A stretch of DNA of 64,000 nucleotides from Acidobacteriota bacterium (GTDB taxonomy: Bacteria; Acidobacteriota; Thermoanaerobaculia; Thermoanaerobaculales; Thermoanaerobaculaceae). The translations under genes were made by a program, and so were the position numbers. The DNA lies in the NCBI GenBank assembly GCA_004298115.1, contig SCRJ01000045.1:1-64000 (forward strand), in the 5' to 3' direction. This document shows positions 27,132 through 36,018 of the stretch, piece by piece. The notes under the pieces are model-generated. The model ran no database searches, was not told the origin of the DNA, and was given only the letters and a program-made list of their open reading frames with translations. Position 1 is the first letter of the stretch; each line of letters opens with the position of its first letter.

Positions 27132-27177
27132 ATTTCGTCACCACGCGAAATGTAGACCTTGCGATTTCGGCTGTCAA
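27132..27177 (-). promoter_or_regulatory. Promoter and ArsR-type operator of acr3
   Basis: On the minus strand TTGACA (27177-27172), a 17-base spacer and TACATT (27154-27149). The palindrome ATTTCGTCACCACGCGAAAT (27132-27151) has perfect 6-base arms and covers the end of the -10 and the start site. Architecture is the same as at the thioredoxin operon. Confidence 0.78.
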
Positions 27178-27237
27178 GCCGTCACCGGCATCCGGAGAAA
27201 GGACGAGCGGCCGGATGTGCGCCTCATGCGGCGGGGT

Positions 27238-27627
27238 CTATGGTCGCCTGATTCCGAGCTTGCGCACGTCGAAATCGACGCGGCACAGCTCCTCCGGCCC
27301 GAGGGCGCGCAGCCTCGCCACCACCGCGGCGTCGGCCGCGAGCGTCGTGTCGCCCTTCACATCCGGCGCGACCGAGGCGAGCAGCGACGCGCCCTCGTCG
27401 GAAAGGGCGTAGAACACCCACCGGCCTTCCTTGCGTTCCACGACGCAACCGGCTCGCCGCAGCTCCGCCAGGTGCGCGGACACGGTCGAAGCCGCGAGCT
27501 GCAGCACCGCCGTCATCTGGCAGACGCACAGTTCGCCGGCGCGCAGCATCACCGCGATCCGCATGCGGGCCGGATGACCGAGCGCCTTCAGGCGCTGCAC
27601 GGTGGTCCTCAGGGGCGATGTTCCCAT
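27238..27627 (-). CDS. arsR: ArsR-family arsenic-responsive repressor
   Basis: 129 residues with the winged-helix DNA-binding fold. The metalloid site ELCVCQM is the classic alpha-3 ArsR motif (C-x-C), inside the recognition segment ELCVCQMTAVLQLAASTVSAHLAELRRAGCV; another Cys (AGCVVERK) may be the third ligand. It should repress the three ars promoters and release DNA on As(III) binding. The ATG at 27627 lies inside the operator, so the leader is very short; an internal GTG at 27600 with AGGA upstream is an alternative start. Divergent from arsC. Confidence 0.92.
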   Translation of the reverse strand: MGTSPLRTTVQRLKALGHPARMRIAVMLRAGELCVCQMTAVLQLAASTVSAHLAELRRAGCVVERKEGRWVFYALSDEGASLLASVAPDVKGDTTLAADAAVVARLRALGPEELCRVDFDVRKLGIRRP

Positions 27628-27655
27628 TTCGCGACCAGACGAAATATCTTATACT
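27626..27655. promoter_or_regulatory. ArsR-type operator with divergent promoter elements, arsR/arsC
   Basis: The palindrome ATTTCGCGACCAGACGAAAT (27626-27645) has perfect 6-base arms and an 8-base centre like the other two. On the plus strand TATACT (27650-27655) can serve as the -10 for arsC, with the operator filling the -35 to -10 spacer. On the minus strand TATAAG just upstream of the operator can serve arsR. Confidence 0.7.
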
Positions 27656-27690
27656 CGGATCCGTTTGCGATGCAAGAGGAGGGGAACGAG

Positions 27691-28116
27691 GTGGCGGACC
27701 GCAAGCGCGTGCTCATCCTTTGCACCGGAAACTCCTGCCGCTCCCAGATGGCCCAGGGGTGGGTCAACCATCTGCTCGGCGGGCGCTGGGAGGCGCACTC
27801 CGCGGGGACGCGGCCGGCCGATCGCGTCCACCCGCTCGCGGTCAGGGCGATGGCGGAAGTCGGCGTCGACATCTCCGGCGGCGTGCCGACGCCCGTCGCG
27901 CGCCACCTCGACGCGGCGTGGGACCTGGTGATCACGGTCTGCGACTCGGCGAAGGAGACGTGCCCTCTGTTCCCGCGGCCGGTGGAGCAGATCCACGTCT
28001 CCTTTCCGGACCCGTCCGAGGTCGCGGGGAGCGAGGCGGAGCGCATGGCGGCGTTCCGCGCCGTGCGCGACGACATCCGCGCCCGCCTCATACCGGAGCT
28101 GGAGCGTCGCCCGTAG
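27691..28116 (+). CDS. arsC: Arsenate reductase, low-molecular-weight phosphatase type (thioredoxin-coupled)
   Basis: 141 residues. The P-loop CTGNSCRSQMAQGW contains the nucleophilic Cys, and the redox pair is in TVCDSAKETCP, as in the S. aureus pI258/B. subtilis ArsC class, which is reduced by thioredoxin. It converts arsenate to arsenite for export by Acr3. GTG at 27691 is preferred because GAGGAGGGG lies 6-7 bases before it; an ATG at 27670 would leave no Shine-Dalgarno. A thioredoxin-dependent reductase fits the co-regulated redox genes nearby. Confidence 0.93.
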   Translation: MADRKRVLILCTGNSCRSQMAQGWVNHLLGGRWEAHSAGTRPADRVHPLAVRAMAEVGVDISGGVPTPVARHLDAAWDLVITVCDSAKETCPLFPRPVEQIHVSFPDPSEVAGSEAERMAAFRAVRDDIRARLIPELERRP

Positions 28117-28130
28117 GCTGTGGTCGTCAT

Positions 28131-28154
28131 GCCGCCCGCTGGGCGGCGGGCGGC
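28131..28154. terminator. Hairpin between convergent arsC and glgP
   Basis: GCCGCCCGC (28131-28139) pairs exactly with GCGGGCGGC (28146-28154) across a 6-base loop. It lies between the two stop codons and may serve both directions. No T tract. Confidence 0.38.
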
Positions 28155-28187
28155 AACGCTCCACGCAACGCGGCGGCGGATCGGTGC

Positions 28188-30332
28188 TCAGGCGGAGGAG
28201 AGCCTGCCCCCGGCGGCCAGGTAACCGTGCCGGACGTAGTCGGCGACCATGCGGTCGGCGTTGTAGCGCCAGGCGAGGGTCATGATCGAGCGCTTCATCC
28301 GCTCGACCCACCCTCGCGGCGGCGCCGCGCCCTCGCGGTCGTAGAACAGCGGCACGACCTGCTGCTCGAGCTGCCGGTAGAGCGATTCGGCATCCCGCGC
28401 CCACTGCACGGCCGGGTCGGCGTGCACCATCCCGTCGCCGATCGCGAACCCGTTCTTGCCGTCGTAGCCCTCGGCCCACCAGCCGTCGAGCACGGACAGG
28501 TTGAGGCCGCCGTTGAGGACGACCTTCTGGCCGCTCGTGCCGCACGCCTCCATCGGCCGCAGCGGCGTGTTGATCCACACGTCCACGCCCTGGACCAGGT
28601 GGCGCGCGACGTTGATGTCGTAGTCCTCGACGAAGACGATACGCCGCTCGAAGCGGGAATCGCGCGCGATGCGGATCAGCTCCTGGATCAGTTTCTTCCC
28701 CGCCTCGTCGCGCGGGTGCGCCTTGCCGGCGAAGACGATCTGAACGGGGCGCGCGGGGTCGCCGAGGATCCCCGCCAGCCGGTCGAGGTCGGTCAGCAGG
28801 ATCGTGCCGCGCTTGTAGGTGGCGAAGCGCCGGGCGAACCCGAGCGTGAGCGCGCGCTCGTCGAGCAGCTCCGGCCGTCCCGCCCGCCGGCGGACGAACT
28901 CGACGAGGTAGCGGCGCAGGACCTCGTGGGTCTCCCACAGCTCGCTGTCGTCCACGTTCGCGATCGGACGCCAGGCGGCGCAGTCGCTCTGCCGCGCCGG
29001 CCAGTCGGCGCCGAGGTAGCGGTCGTAGATCCGGTTCATCGAAAGGGCGAGCCACGAGCGCACGTGCACCCCGTTGGTGATGTGCCCGATCGGCACCTCC
29101 TCCTCGTCGCGTCCCGGCCAGATGCGTTGCCACATCTGCCGCGCGACATGGCCGTGCAGGCTCGAGACGCCGTTGCGCCGGCGCGAGCCGCGGATCGCCA
29201 GCACCGTCATGCAGAACGGTTCATGGCGGTCGCCTGGGTCCACGCGCCCGAGGGCCATCATGCGCTCGGGTTCGAGGCGCAGCGCCGCGCGCAGCCAGCC
29301 GAGCTCGCGCTCGACCAGGTCCGGTGCAAAGCGGTCGTGCCCGGCTTCCACCGGTGTGTGCGTCGTGAACACGGTCTGAAGCGCGGTCTCGCGCAGCGCG
29401 TCGTCGAACGACATCCCTTCTTCCTCGAGCCGCTCGCGGGTCCGCTCGAGGATCGCGAAGGCGCTGTGCCCCTCGTTCAGATGCATGACCGCCGGCCGGA
29501 TCTCGAGCGCGCGCAGGGCGCGCAACCCGCCGATGCCGAGCAGCACCTCCTGGCGGATGCGCGTGACCTCGTCGCCGCCGTACAGCCTCGCCGTCAGCTC
29601 GCGCAGGTACGGCGGGTTGGCCTCGACGTCGGAGTCGAGCAGCAGCAGCAGGGTGCGGCCGATGCGCGCGACCCAGACCGCGGCGTGCAGCGTCTCGCCG
29701 TTGCACGGCACATCGACCATGATCGGCGCCCCGTCGGGGCCTACCGGCCGCCGCAGCGGCAAGGCCGCGACGTCGATGTGCCCGTACTCCTCGGTCTGCC
29801 AGCCGGTGGCGTCGAAGTGCTGGCGGAAGTAACCGGTCGCATAGAACAGGCCGACCCCGACGACCGGGAGCCCTAGGTCGGAGGTGCTCTTCAGGTAATC
29901 GCCGGCGAGGACGCCGAGGCCGCCGGAGTACAGGGGGAGCGACTCGTGCAGCCCGAACTCCGCGGAGAAGTAGGCGATCGGCGTCGCCTGCAGACCCCCG
30001 GCGTGGATGGCGCACCAGGACGACTCGCCGTTCAAGTACTCCTGCAGCCGGCGGTAGTGGAAGCTGATCGTGTTCTCCAGCGACAGCTCCGCGGCACGCG
30101 CGGCGAGCGCCCCCGGTTCGAAGCGCTTGAGCAGGGCGATCGGGTTGTGGTTCGTCTCGGACCACCCGGCGGGATCGAGCTGGCGGAACAACTCGAGGAC
30201 CTGGGGGTGCCAGTTCCACCAGAGGTTGAACGAGAGCTCCCGCAGCTTGTCCTCGACGAGGACCGAGGCCCTCTCCTGCGGCAGCGTGTCACCGAGCGTC
30301 CGCGACGCGAGATCCAGCAGCTTCCGGTACAT
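28188..30332 (-). CDS. glgP: Alpha-glucan (glycogen) phosphorylase, short bacterial/archaeal type
   Basis: 714 residues. The N-terminus FNLWWNWHPQVLELFRQLDP is the DUF3417-like domain of the short GT35 phosphorylases. The active-site region holds HTPVEAGHDRF, IEFVEDYDINVA-like VFVEDYDINVARHLVQG and the PLP loop EACGTSGQKVVLNGGLNLS, with the cofactor lysine expected in GQK. It releases glucose-1-phosphate from glycogen, and GlgX in this window would remove the limit branches. GGGAGG stands 5 bases before the chosen ATG (30332); the in-frame ATG at 30362 has no such signal. Confidence 0.93.
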   Translation of the reverse strand: MYRKLLDLASRTLGDTLPQERASVLVEDKLRELSFNLWWNWHPQVLELFRQLDPAGWSETNHNPIALLKRFEPGALAARAAELSLENTISFHYRRLQEYLNGESSWCAIHAGGLQATPIAYFSAEFGLHESLPLYSGGLGVLAGDYLKSTSDLGLPVVGVGLFYATGYFRQHFDATGWQTEEYGHIDVAALPLRRPVGPDGAPIMVDVPCNGETLHAAVWVARIGRTLLLLLDSDVEANPPYLRELTARLYGGDEVTRIRQEVLLGIGGLRALRALEIRPAVMHLNEGHSAFAILERTRERLEEEGMSFDDALRETALQTVFTTHTPVEAGHDRFAPDLVERELGWLRAALRLEPERMMALGRVDPGDRHEPFCMTVLAIRGSRRRNGVSSLHGHVARQMWQRIWPGRDEEEVPIGHITNGVHVRSWLALSMNRIYDRYLGADWPARQSDCAAWRPIANVDDSELWETHEVLRRYLVEFVRRRAGRPELLDERALTLGFARRFATYKRGTILLTDLDRLAGILGDPARPVQIVFAGKAHPRDEAGKKLIQELIRIARDSRFERRIVFVEDYDINVARHLVQGVDVWINTPLRPMEACGTSGQKVVLNGGLNLSVLDGWWAEGYDGKNGFAIGDGMVHADPAVQWARDAESLYRQLEQQVVPLFYDREGAAPPRGWVERMKRSIMTLAWRYNADRMVADYVRHGYLAAGGRLSSA

Positions 30333-30366
30333 GCTCCCTCCCGGGTCGCCGCGGCCCCGCACGGGC

Positions 30367-31296
30367 TCACGGCGACCGCTCTTCGTCCCAGCTGGCGAGG
30401 ATCTTCGTCTCGCCGCACCCCGTCACCTCCGGCTCGAGCGTCGCGTGGGCCACGCCCCAGCGGTCGTGGAGAAAGACCTTGATCTCGGCGAAGAGACACT
30501 CGATCGCGCGCCCGTCGAGCGCCTCGCTCACGACCACGTGGGCCGTGAGCAGGCGCTGCCCCGGACCGTTCTGCCAGAAGTGGAGGTGGTGCAGCGTGGC
30601 GCCCGGGAACGCGGTCGTGACGTCATCGAGGAGCGCTTCGAGTGAGACGTCCGGCGGCGCGCCCTCGAGCAGCGTGGAGAGCGTCTCCCAGACCAGGGAC
30701 AGACCGCTGCGCAGCACCGCGAAGACGACGATCAGCGCCGCGGCGGGGTCCACGTACAAGCCCACGGGGGTGTGAGCGAGCAGCGCGGCGGCCACCACCG
30801 CCAGCGAGGCCAGGGCGTCCTGGGCCATGTGCAGGAAGGCGCTGCGGACGTTGACGTCGTCCTTCTCGTGGCGGCGCAGCAGCAGCACCGAGCCGACGTT
30901 GGCGGCGAGGGCCACGAGCGCAACGGCGAGCATGAGGCCTTGCTGGACGGGGGTGGGGTAGAGGAGGCGCTCGAGGGCCTCGCGCGCGATCACGACCGAG
31001 ACGCCGATCAGCAGCACGGCGTTGGCGAGGGCGGCGAGCACCTCGGCGCGCTTGAAACCGTAGGTGTGGTGGGGCGTGGGCGGGCGCCGGCTCAGGCGCC
31101 TCGCCCACAGGGCCAGGGCGACGGCCGCCACGTCGCTGAAGTTGTGCGCGGCATCGGAGAGCAGCGCCAGGCTGCCCGAGAGAAGTCCGCCGACCAGTTC
31201 GGCGAGAGTGATCACGACGTTGAGGGCGGCGCTGGCCCACAAACGCCGGTCCATATCGGCGCCGGCAACGGGTGGATGGGCGTGCCGGCGGCTCAC
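30367..31296 (-). CDS. Cation diffusion facilitator (CzcD/ZitB-like)
   Basis: 309 residues with six membrane helices and a C-terminal cytoplasmic domain. The transport-site motifs are SDAAHNFSDVAAVA (helix 2, H-x3-D) and HMAQDALASLAVV (helix 5, H-x3-D). The first cytoplasmic loop contains HHTYGFKRAEVLAAL, typical for the family. It exports Zn(II) or a related divalent metal in exchange for protons. It starts with GTG in a 4-base overlap with the AhpD-like gene, so it belongs to that transcript. Confidence 0.92.
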   Translation of the reverse strand: MSRRHAHPPVAGADMDRRLWASAALNVVITLAELVGGLLSGSLALLSDAAHNFSDVAAVALALWARRLSRRPPTPHHTYGFKRAEVLAALANAVLLIGVSVVIAREALERLLYPTPVQQGLMLAVALVALAANVGSVLLLRRHEKDDVNVRSAFLHMAQDALASLAVVAAALLAHTPVGLYVDPAAALIVVFAVLRSGLSLVWETLSTLLEGAPPDVSLEALLDDVTTAFPGATLHHLHFWQNGPGQRLLTAHVVVSEALDGRAIECLFAEIKVFLHDRWGVAHATLEPEVTGCGETKILASWDEERSP

Positions 31297-31694
31297 CGCG
31301 TCGTCTCGCCGGACGCCGGCTCCGCCCCGAGATCGGCGAGCAGCGGGGTGGCGGCGTCGATGATGCCGGCAGCCGCGAGGTGGCGCGCGATGCGGACCGT
31401 GTCCAACACCTCCTCGGCCGTCGCACCCGCTTGCCGGGCCATGTAGGCCTGCGAGCGGGCGCAGTTCGCCTGCCCGCGCCCGAGCGCGGCCGCCACCGCG
31501 ATCAGCGAGCGGTACCTGGCCGGGATCGGGCTCGCCTCGCGGCCGACGCTGCCGGCCGAGTTCATCGCGGTGCCCACGAGCAGGTCCGGGGCCAGGTCGG
31601 CGAGGAGTTTCGGCCAGGCGGGAAGGGTTTCCCCCATCTTCTGGCTCATCATGGCCAGGACCTGCTCCGGGGTTGGTGGGGTCGGGTTGCTCAT
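31293..31694 (-). CDS. Carboxymuconolactone decarboxylase/AhpD-like protein
   Basis: 133 residues, all helical. The region RYRSLIAVAAALGRGQANCARSQAYMARQAGATAEEVLDTV is the CMD-family core. AhpD-type C-x2-C is not present; only one Cys (NCARS) is seen, so peroxidase activity through a disulfide is doubtful. GGAGA precedes ATG by about 5 bases. It lies 77 bases beyond the RND gene and overlaps the CDF gene, suggesting the end of a long efflux operon. Confidence 0.78.
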   Translation of the reverse strand: MSNPTPPTPEQVLAMMSQKMGETLPAWPKLLADLAPDLLVGTAMNSAGSVGREASPIPARYRSLIAVAAALGRGQANCARSQAYMARQAGATAEEVLDTVRIARHLAAAGIIDAATPLLADLGAEPASGETTR

Positions 31695-31771
31695 CGTTCT
31701 CTCCTTTGCTTCGTCGACATCGGTCACCGCCGGTCTCACGAGGTCCTCGTCCCAGTGTAATCGCGCGTCGC

Positions 31772-34700
31772 CTAACCGGCCGGCGTCTCCTCGGCCGCGG
31801 GGACGGCTTTGCGGCCCCCGGTCAGCCAGATCCTGGCGTTTTCGAACATGTCGTAGAACACCGGCACGTAGATCAGCGTCAGGAACGTCGAGACCATCAG
31901 GCCGCCGATGGCGACGACCGCCAACGGCGAGAGGCGTTCGAGGCCGATCGCCCACTGCAGCGCGATCGGCAGCATGCCGACGGCCGTGCCCACGGCCGTC
32001 ATCAGGATCGGCCGCGTCCGCACCCGGACGGAGCCGGTGAGCGCGTCGTGGAGGCTCTCGCCGCGCGCCCGTGCCTCCTCGATGAAGTCGATCAGCAGGA
32101 TCGAGTTCTTCACCACGATGCCGGCGAGCAAGATCATCCCCATGAACGCGGGCATGCACTGGTGCTTGCCGACGATCAGCATCGACCAGGTGGCGCCGAT
32201 CATGCCCAGCGGGATCGCCACCATGATCGTGAGCGGGTGCAGGAACGACTTGAACGCCGGGATCAGCGAGAAGTAGAGCAGGACGAGGCCGAGCACGAGC
32301 GCCGCCATCAAAGCGGAGAACGCCTCGTCCATGGTCTTGCGTTCCCCTTCCTCGGTGATCGTGTACCCGGGCGGCAGCTTCAAGCCGGCCATCGCCTTGT
32401 CGACGTTGTCGTTGATGTGGGTCACGGCCGAGACGTTGCGGTAGCCGAGGAGGTCGACCGTCGGCGCGATGTCCTGGTGGGTGTACAGCGTCGGCACGGT
32501 CGCCGTCGAGATGCGGCCGAGGCTGGCGAGCGGCACGGTCCCGCGCGGCGTCAGGATGGGGAGCGTCTCGAGGCGGGCCGGGCTGTCGCGGCGGGCGGCT
32601 TCGGCCTGCACCCAGACCGCGAACGAGTCCTGGTTGGGGACGCGGAACAGCGTCGCCGGGAAGCCGCGCACCTGGCCTCCGACCTGCGCCGCCACGGCGG
32701 CGGCGTTGACGCCGTAGATGGACAGGCGCTCGGGGTCGGGGAGGAAGCGGTACTCGACGCGGTCGAGCGTCCAGGTGGGTACCACCGACGTGATCCCGCC
32801 GGCGGTCATCAGCCGCTGCTGCACCTGCTGGCGCAGGCCGTCGAGCACGACGGGGTCGGGTCCTGAGATCATGAGGTCCACCGTCGAGCGGATGGTGGAG
32901 AGCGGCGTCGCCCCGTAGTCGAACGCCGCCGGGAAGCGGATCCCCGGGATCGTCTGCAGCTCGGCGAGCCCCCTCCCCTCGATCGCCCACATCGTCTCCT
33001 TGCGCTGGAAGCGGTTGACGAGGTGGACCGTCACGAACGCCTGCTGCGGGTTGCGCCCGGAACCGAACGAGAGCACGCCGGGCTCGGAGCCCAGGGTGCT
33101 CGAGGTCATGGTGACGCCGGGCTGCCGCCAGATCGCCTTCTCGGCCGCTGTGAGCAGCGTTTCGGTCTGCCCCAGCGACGTGTTCGGGTAGCTCTCGAAC
33201 GTGACGCGGAAGATCCCGGTGTCCATCGGCGGCATCAGGTCGCGGCCGATCAGGGGGATCACGACGCGGCCGGAGAACACCAGCAGCATCATCGCCGGCA
33301 TGATGAACAGGGCCTTGTGGCGCAGCGCCACGCCGAGCGTCTTGACGAAGAACTCCTGGATCGGGTGGAGCACCTTGCCCTGGACGAAGCGGTCGAGCGC
33401 GAGCTCCCAGCGGAAGCGCTCCACCTTGCCGCCGAGGCGCAGGATGAACGGCGCCAGGATCGGCAGGATCGTCACCGACACCAGGTACGACGCGATCAGC
33501 GCGATCGACAGCGTCAGCGAGAGCGGCCGCAGCACGGTCTGCACGAAGCCGCCGATCCAGATGATCGGCACCAGCACCACGACCGTGGCGTAGGTGCCGG
33601 AGAGGATTGCGAGCATCACCTCCTGGGTGCCGCCGACGACGGCGTCTTCGAGCTTGGCCCCGAGCTTGTGGTAGTGGCGCTCGATGTTCTCGAGCACGAC
33701 GATCGCGTCGTCGAGGAGCATGCCGACCCCGAGGATGACTCCGGTCAGCGTCACCATGTCGAACTCGAAACCGAACAGCCACATGAACGCGAAGGTGATG
33801 AGGTAGGTGAAGGGGATCGAGATCCCCGCCAGCAGCATGCCGCGGGTGTCCGCGAGGAACAGGAAGATGACGATGACGGTCATGATGATCGCGTCGCGCA
33901 ACGCGTCCACCATGTTCGACACGCTGGTGGAGATCAGCTCGCCCTGGGTGTCGGCGACGGTGAACTCGAGGCCCGGGTACTGCTTCTCCAGCTTCGGCAG
34001 GTCGCCGAGCACGGACTGGATCGTCGGCAGCGCGAAGCCGGAGAGGGCGCGTTGGATGTTGATGCCGATCGCCGGCTTGCCGTTGCCGTGGAACGCCGAC
34101 GCTCGCTCCTGGATGCCGACGTGGACGTCGGCCACGTCCCGCAGGTAGACGGGCGGCCCCGGCGCGGCGCTGACGACGATGCCGCCGACCTCCTCGGGGC
34201 GGACGAACTCGCCCTGGCTCTTGAGCAGGATCTGGCTTCCTTTCGAGAGCACGAGGCCCTCCGGGGTGTTGCGGTTCCAGGTGGCCAGCGCCTCGACCAC
34301 CTGGCCGGGCCCCAGGTGGAACGCCTGCAGCCGGTTGGGGTCGAGGTCCACCTGCACCACGCTCTGGTAGCCGCCGAACACCTCGACGTTCTCGACGCCG
34401 GGGAGGCGCAGCAGCGTCTCCTTGATCGGGTTCTCGGCCAGGCGGCGGACCTGTGCGAGGTCGAGGTGCGAGCCCGGCTTGGGCGTGACGGCGAGGGTCA
34501 GCACCGCCGCGGTGGCGGAGGAGATCTTGTACACCTGGAACGGGCGGATGTCGGGCGGCAGCAGCGAACGGATCTTGTTGAGCGAGTTGGACACGTCGGT
34601 CGCCGCCGAGTCCAGGCCCTTGCTGTACTCGAACTCGGCGGTCACCACCGAGACCTCGTCGTTGGCGGTCGACGTCACGCGGCGCACCAGCTCGACCGTC

Positions 34701-34915
34701 TTGAGCTCCTTCTCGATCACGCGGCTCACGTCGCCCGCCACGTCGCCGGCCGAGGCGCCGGGCCACACGGTGACAACCGCGATCTGCGGCCGCTCGCTGT
34801 CGGGGAAGAGGTTCACCGGCATCTTGAAGAACCCGACGAGCCCCACCACCGCCAGCAGCAGCACGACGGAGAGCAACAGGTGCGGCTTCTTCACGTACGA
34901 ACCGACGAAGTTCAT
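31772..34915 (-). CDS. RND-family efflux pump inner-membrane subunit (HAE1-like)
   Basis: 1047 residues, the normal RND length. After helix 1 is a large periplasmic domain (PVNLFPDSERPQI...), then helices 2-6. Helix 4 reads LGVGMLLDDAIVVLENIERH with the proton-relay Asp pair typical of hydrophobe/drug pumps (HAE1) rather than metal pumps (HME). The second periplasmic domain begins at LMPPMDTGIFRV. It takes up toxic compounds from the periplasm and works with the adaptor and TolC protein encoded upstream. ATGA overlap with the adaptor gene. Confidence 0.94.
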   Translation of the reverse strand: MNFVGSYVKKPHLLLSVVLLLAVVGLVGFFKMPVNLFPDSERPQIAVVTVWPGASAGDVAGDVSRVIEKELKTVELVRRVTSTANDEVSVVTAEFEYSKGLDSAATDVSNSLNKIRSLLPPDIRPFQVYKISSATAAVLTLAVTPKPGSHLDLAQVRRLAENPIKETLLRLPGVENVEVFGGYQSVVQVDLDPNRLQAFHLGPGQVVEALATWNRNTPEGLVLSKGSQILLKSQGEFVRPEEVGGIVVSAAPGPPVYLRDVADVHVGIQERASAFHGNGKPAIGINIQRALSGFALPTIQSVLGDLPKLEKQYPGLEFTVADTQGELISTSVSNMVDALRDAIIMTVIVIFLFLADTRGMLLAGISIPFTYLITFAFMWLFGFEFDMVTLTGVILGVGMLLDDAIVVLENIERHYHKLGAKLEDAVVGGTQEVMLAILSGTYATVVVLVPIIWIGGFVQTVLRPLSLTLSIALIASYLVSVTILPILAPFILRLGGKVERFRWELALDRFVQGKVLHPIQEFFVKTLGVALRHKALFIMPAMMLLVFSGRVVIPLIGRDLMPPMDTGIFRVTFESYPNTSLGQTETLLTAAEKAIWRQPGVTMTSSTLGSEPGVLSFGSGRNPQQAFVTVHLVNRFQRKETMWAIEGRGLAELQTIPGIRFPAAFDYGATPLSTIRSTVDLMISGPDPVVLDGLRQQVQQRLMTAGGITSVVPTWTLDRVEYRFLPDPERLSIYGVNAAAVAAQVGGQVRGFPATLFRVPNQDSFAVWVQAEAARRDSPARLETLPILTPRGTVPLASLGRISTATVPTLYTHQDIAPTVDLLGYRNVSAVTHINDNVDKAMAGLKLPPGYTITEEGERKTMDEAFSALMAALVLGLVLLYFSLIPAFKSFLHPLTIMVAIPLGMIGATWSMLIVGKHQCMPAFMGMILLAGIVVKNSILLIDFIEEARARGESLHDALTGSVRVRTRPILMTAVGTAVGMLPIALQWAIGLERLSPLAVVAIGGLMVSTFLTLIYVPVFYDMFENARIWLTGGRKAVPAAEETPAG

Positions 34916-36018
34916 GACGCGCCTCCGCCCTGGGCGGCGACGCGAGTACCCGCCGTGAGAGCCATCAGCTCGCTCGGCAGGCCCACGACCACGGTGTCGC
35001 CCGCCCTCAGTTCGCCGGCCTGCGCCGTGACGACCGCGCCCTCGTCACCTCGACGCACGATCGTGACCGGAACGGGCCGGGCCGTGTCGTTCTCGACCTT
35101 GACGACCAGCGTCGCCGCGATGCCTTGCAGCAGCGCCTCGTTGGGCACGACGAGCCCCTGGGCGGGCGCGGCGGCGTAGCGGGCGCTCACGGTGGCTCCC
35201 GGCGGCAGGTCGAACGGCGAGCGCGGCAGGACCGTCTCGATCGAGCCGAGGTGGGCGGCGTCGAGCGCGGGATAGATGCGGCTGGTCGTCCCCACCACGG
35301 CGGTTGCGCCGCTGCCGAACGTCACCCGGTCGCCGGCCCGCAGTTGCGCCAGCTGGTCCTGCGCCAGCTTCGAGAGCAGCTTGACGGGTCCCGGGACCTG
35401 GATCGTGTACAGCGGTTTGCCGGGGAAAGCGAGATCGCCGGGCTCCGCGAGCCGGGCGGTGACCACGCCCGCGTAGGGAGCGGACGTCGAGGCGTAGGAA
35501 CGCACCACTCTGGCCGATTGCAGCGCCTTCTCGGCGCCGACCCGCGCCGCGGCGGCGCCGGCGAGCTGGGCCTTGGAGATGTCGAACGCCTGCGGCGCGA
35601 TCGCCCCGCCGTCGAGCAGCGCCTTGTCGCGCGCGAAGATCGCCTTCTGCTTGCCGTAGTCCTCGTCGGCGGCGGCCAGGCGCGCCTGCGCCGTCTGCAC
35701 GGCGTCCTCGAGGGTGCGGGGATCGATGAGCGCCATGACCTGGCCCTTCGCCACCCGGTCACCCTCCCGCCAGCGCATCTCGAGGATCGCCCCGGGGACC
35801 TGTGCCGCGACGGTCGCGGCCGTTTCCGACTGAACGAGCGCCACGGTCTCGACGCTGTTGCTCGCCTGCCCGTCGCGCACCGCAGCCGTGCGCACCGGCG
35901 TGGGCGGGTTGGGGGGAAGCGGGAGGTGGGCGAGCTGTTGCTTCTTGTGCACCACCACGAGGGCGAGGAGCACCACGACGATGACGGCGAATCCGACGGT
36001 CACGAGTCTCTTAGTCAT
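34912..36018 (-). CDS. RND periplasmic adaptor (membrane fusion protein)
   Basis: 368 residues. One N-terminal membrane anchor (TVGFAVIVVVLLALVVV) is followed by a lipoyl-like half (AAQVPGAILEMRWREGDRVAKGQVMALID), a helical hairpin (residues about 95-150), the second lipoyl half (STSAPYAGVVTARLAEPGDLAFPG) and a beta-barrel domain. It bridges the RND pump to TolC. Start ATG with GGAGG upstream; overlaps of 8 bases with the TolC gene and 4 with the RND gene show translational coupling. Confidence 0.93.
   Translation of the reverse strand: MTKRLVTVGFAVIVVVLLALVVVHKKQQLAHLPLPPNPPTPVRTAAVRDGQASNSVETVALVQSETAATVAAQVPGAILEMRWREGDRVAKGQVMALIDPRTLEDAVQTAQARLAAADEDYGKQKAIFARDKALLDGGAIAPQAFDISKAQLAGAAAARVGAEKALQSARVVRSYASTSAPYAGVVTARLAEPGDLAFPGKPLYTIQVPGPVKLLSKLAQDQLAQLRAGDRVTFGSGATAVVGTTSRIYPALDAAHLGSIETVLPRSPFDLPPGATVSARYAAAPAQGLVVPNEALLQGIAATLVVKVENDTARPVPVTIVRRGDEGAVVTAQAGELRAGDTVVVGLPSELMALTAGTRVAAQGGGAS

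Noticed and set aside
31772-34915. Heavy-metal (HME/CzcA) RND pump, suggested by the CDF and ArsR-like neighbours
   Set aside because: Helix 4 has the Asp-Asp pair of hydrophobe/drug pumps, and the metal-pump motif in helix 4 is not seen.
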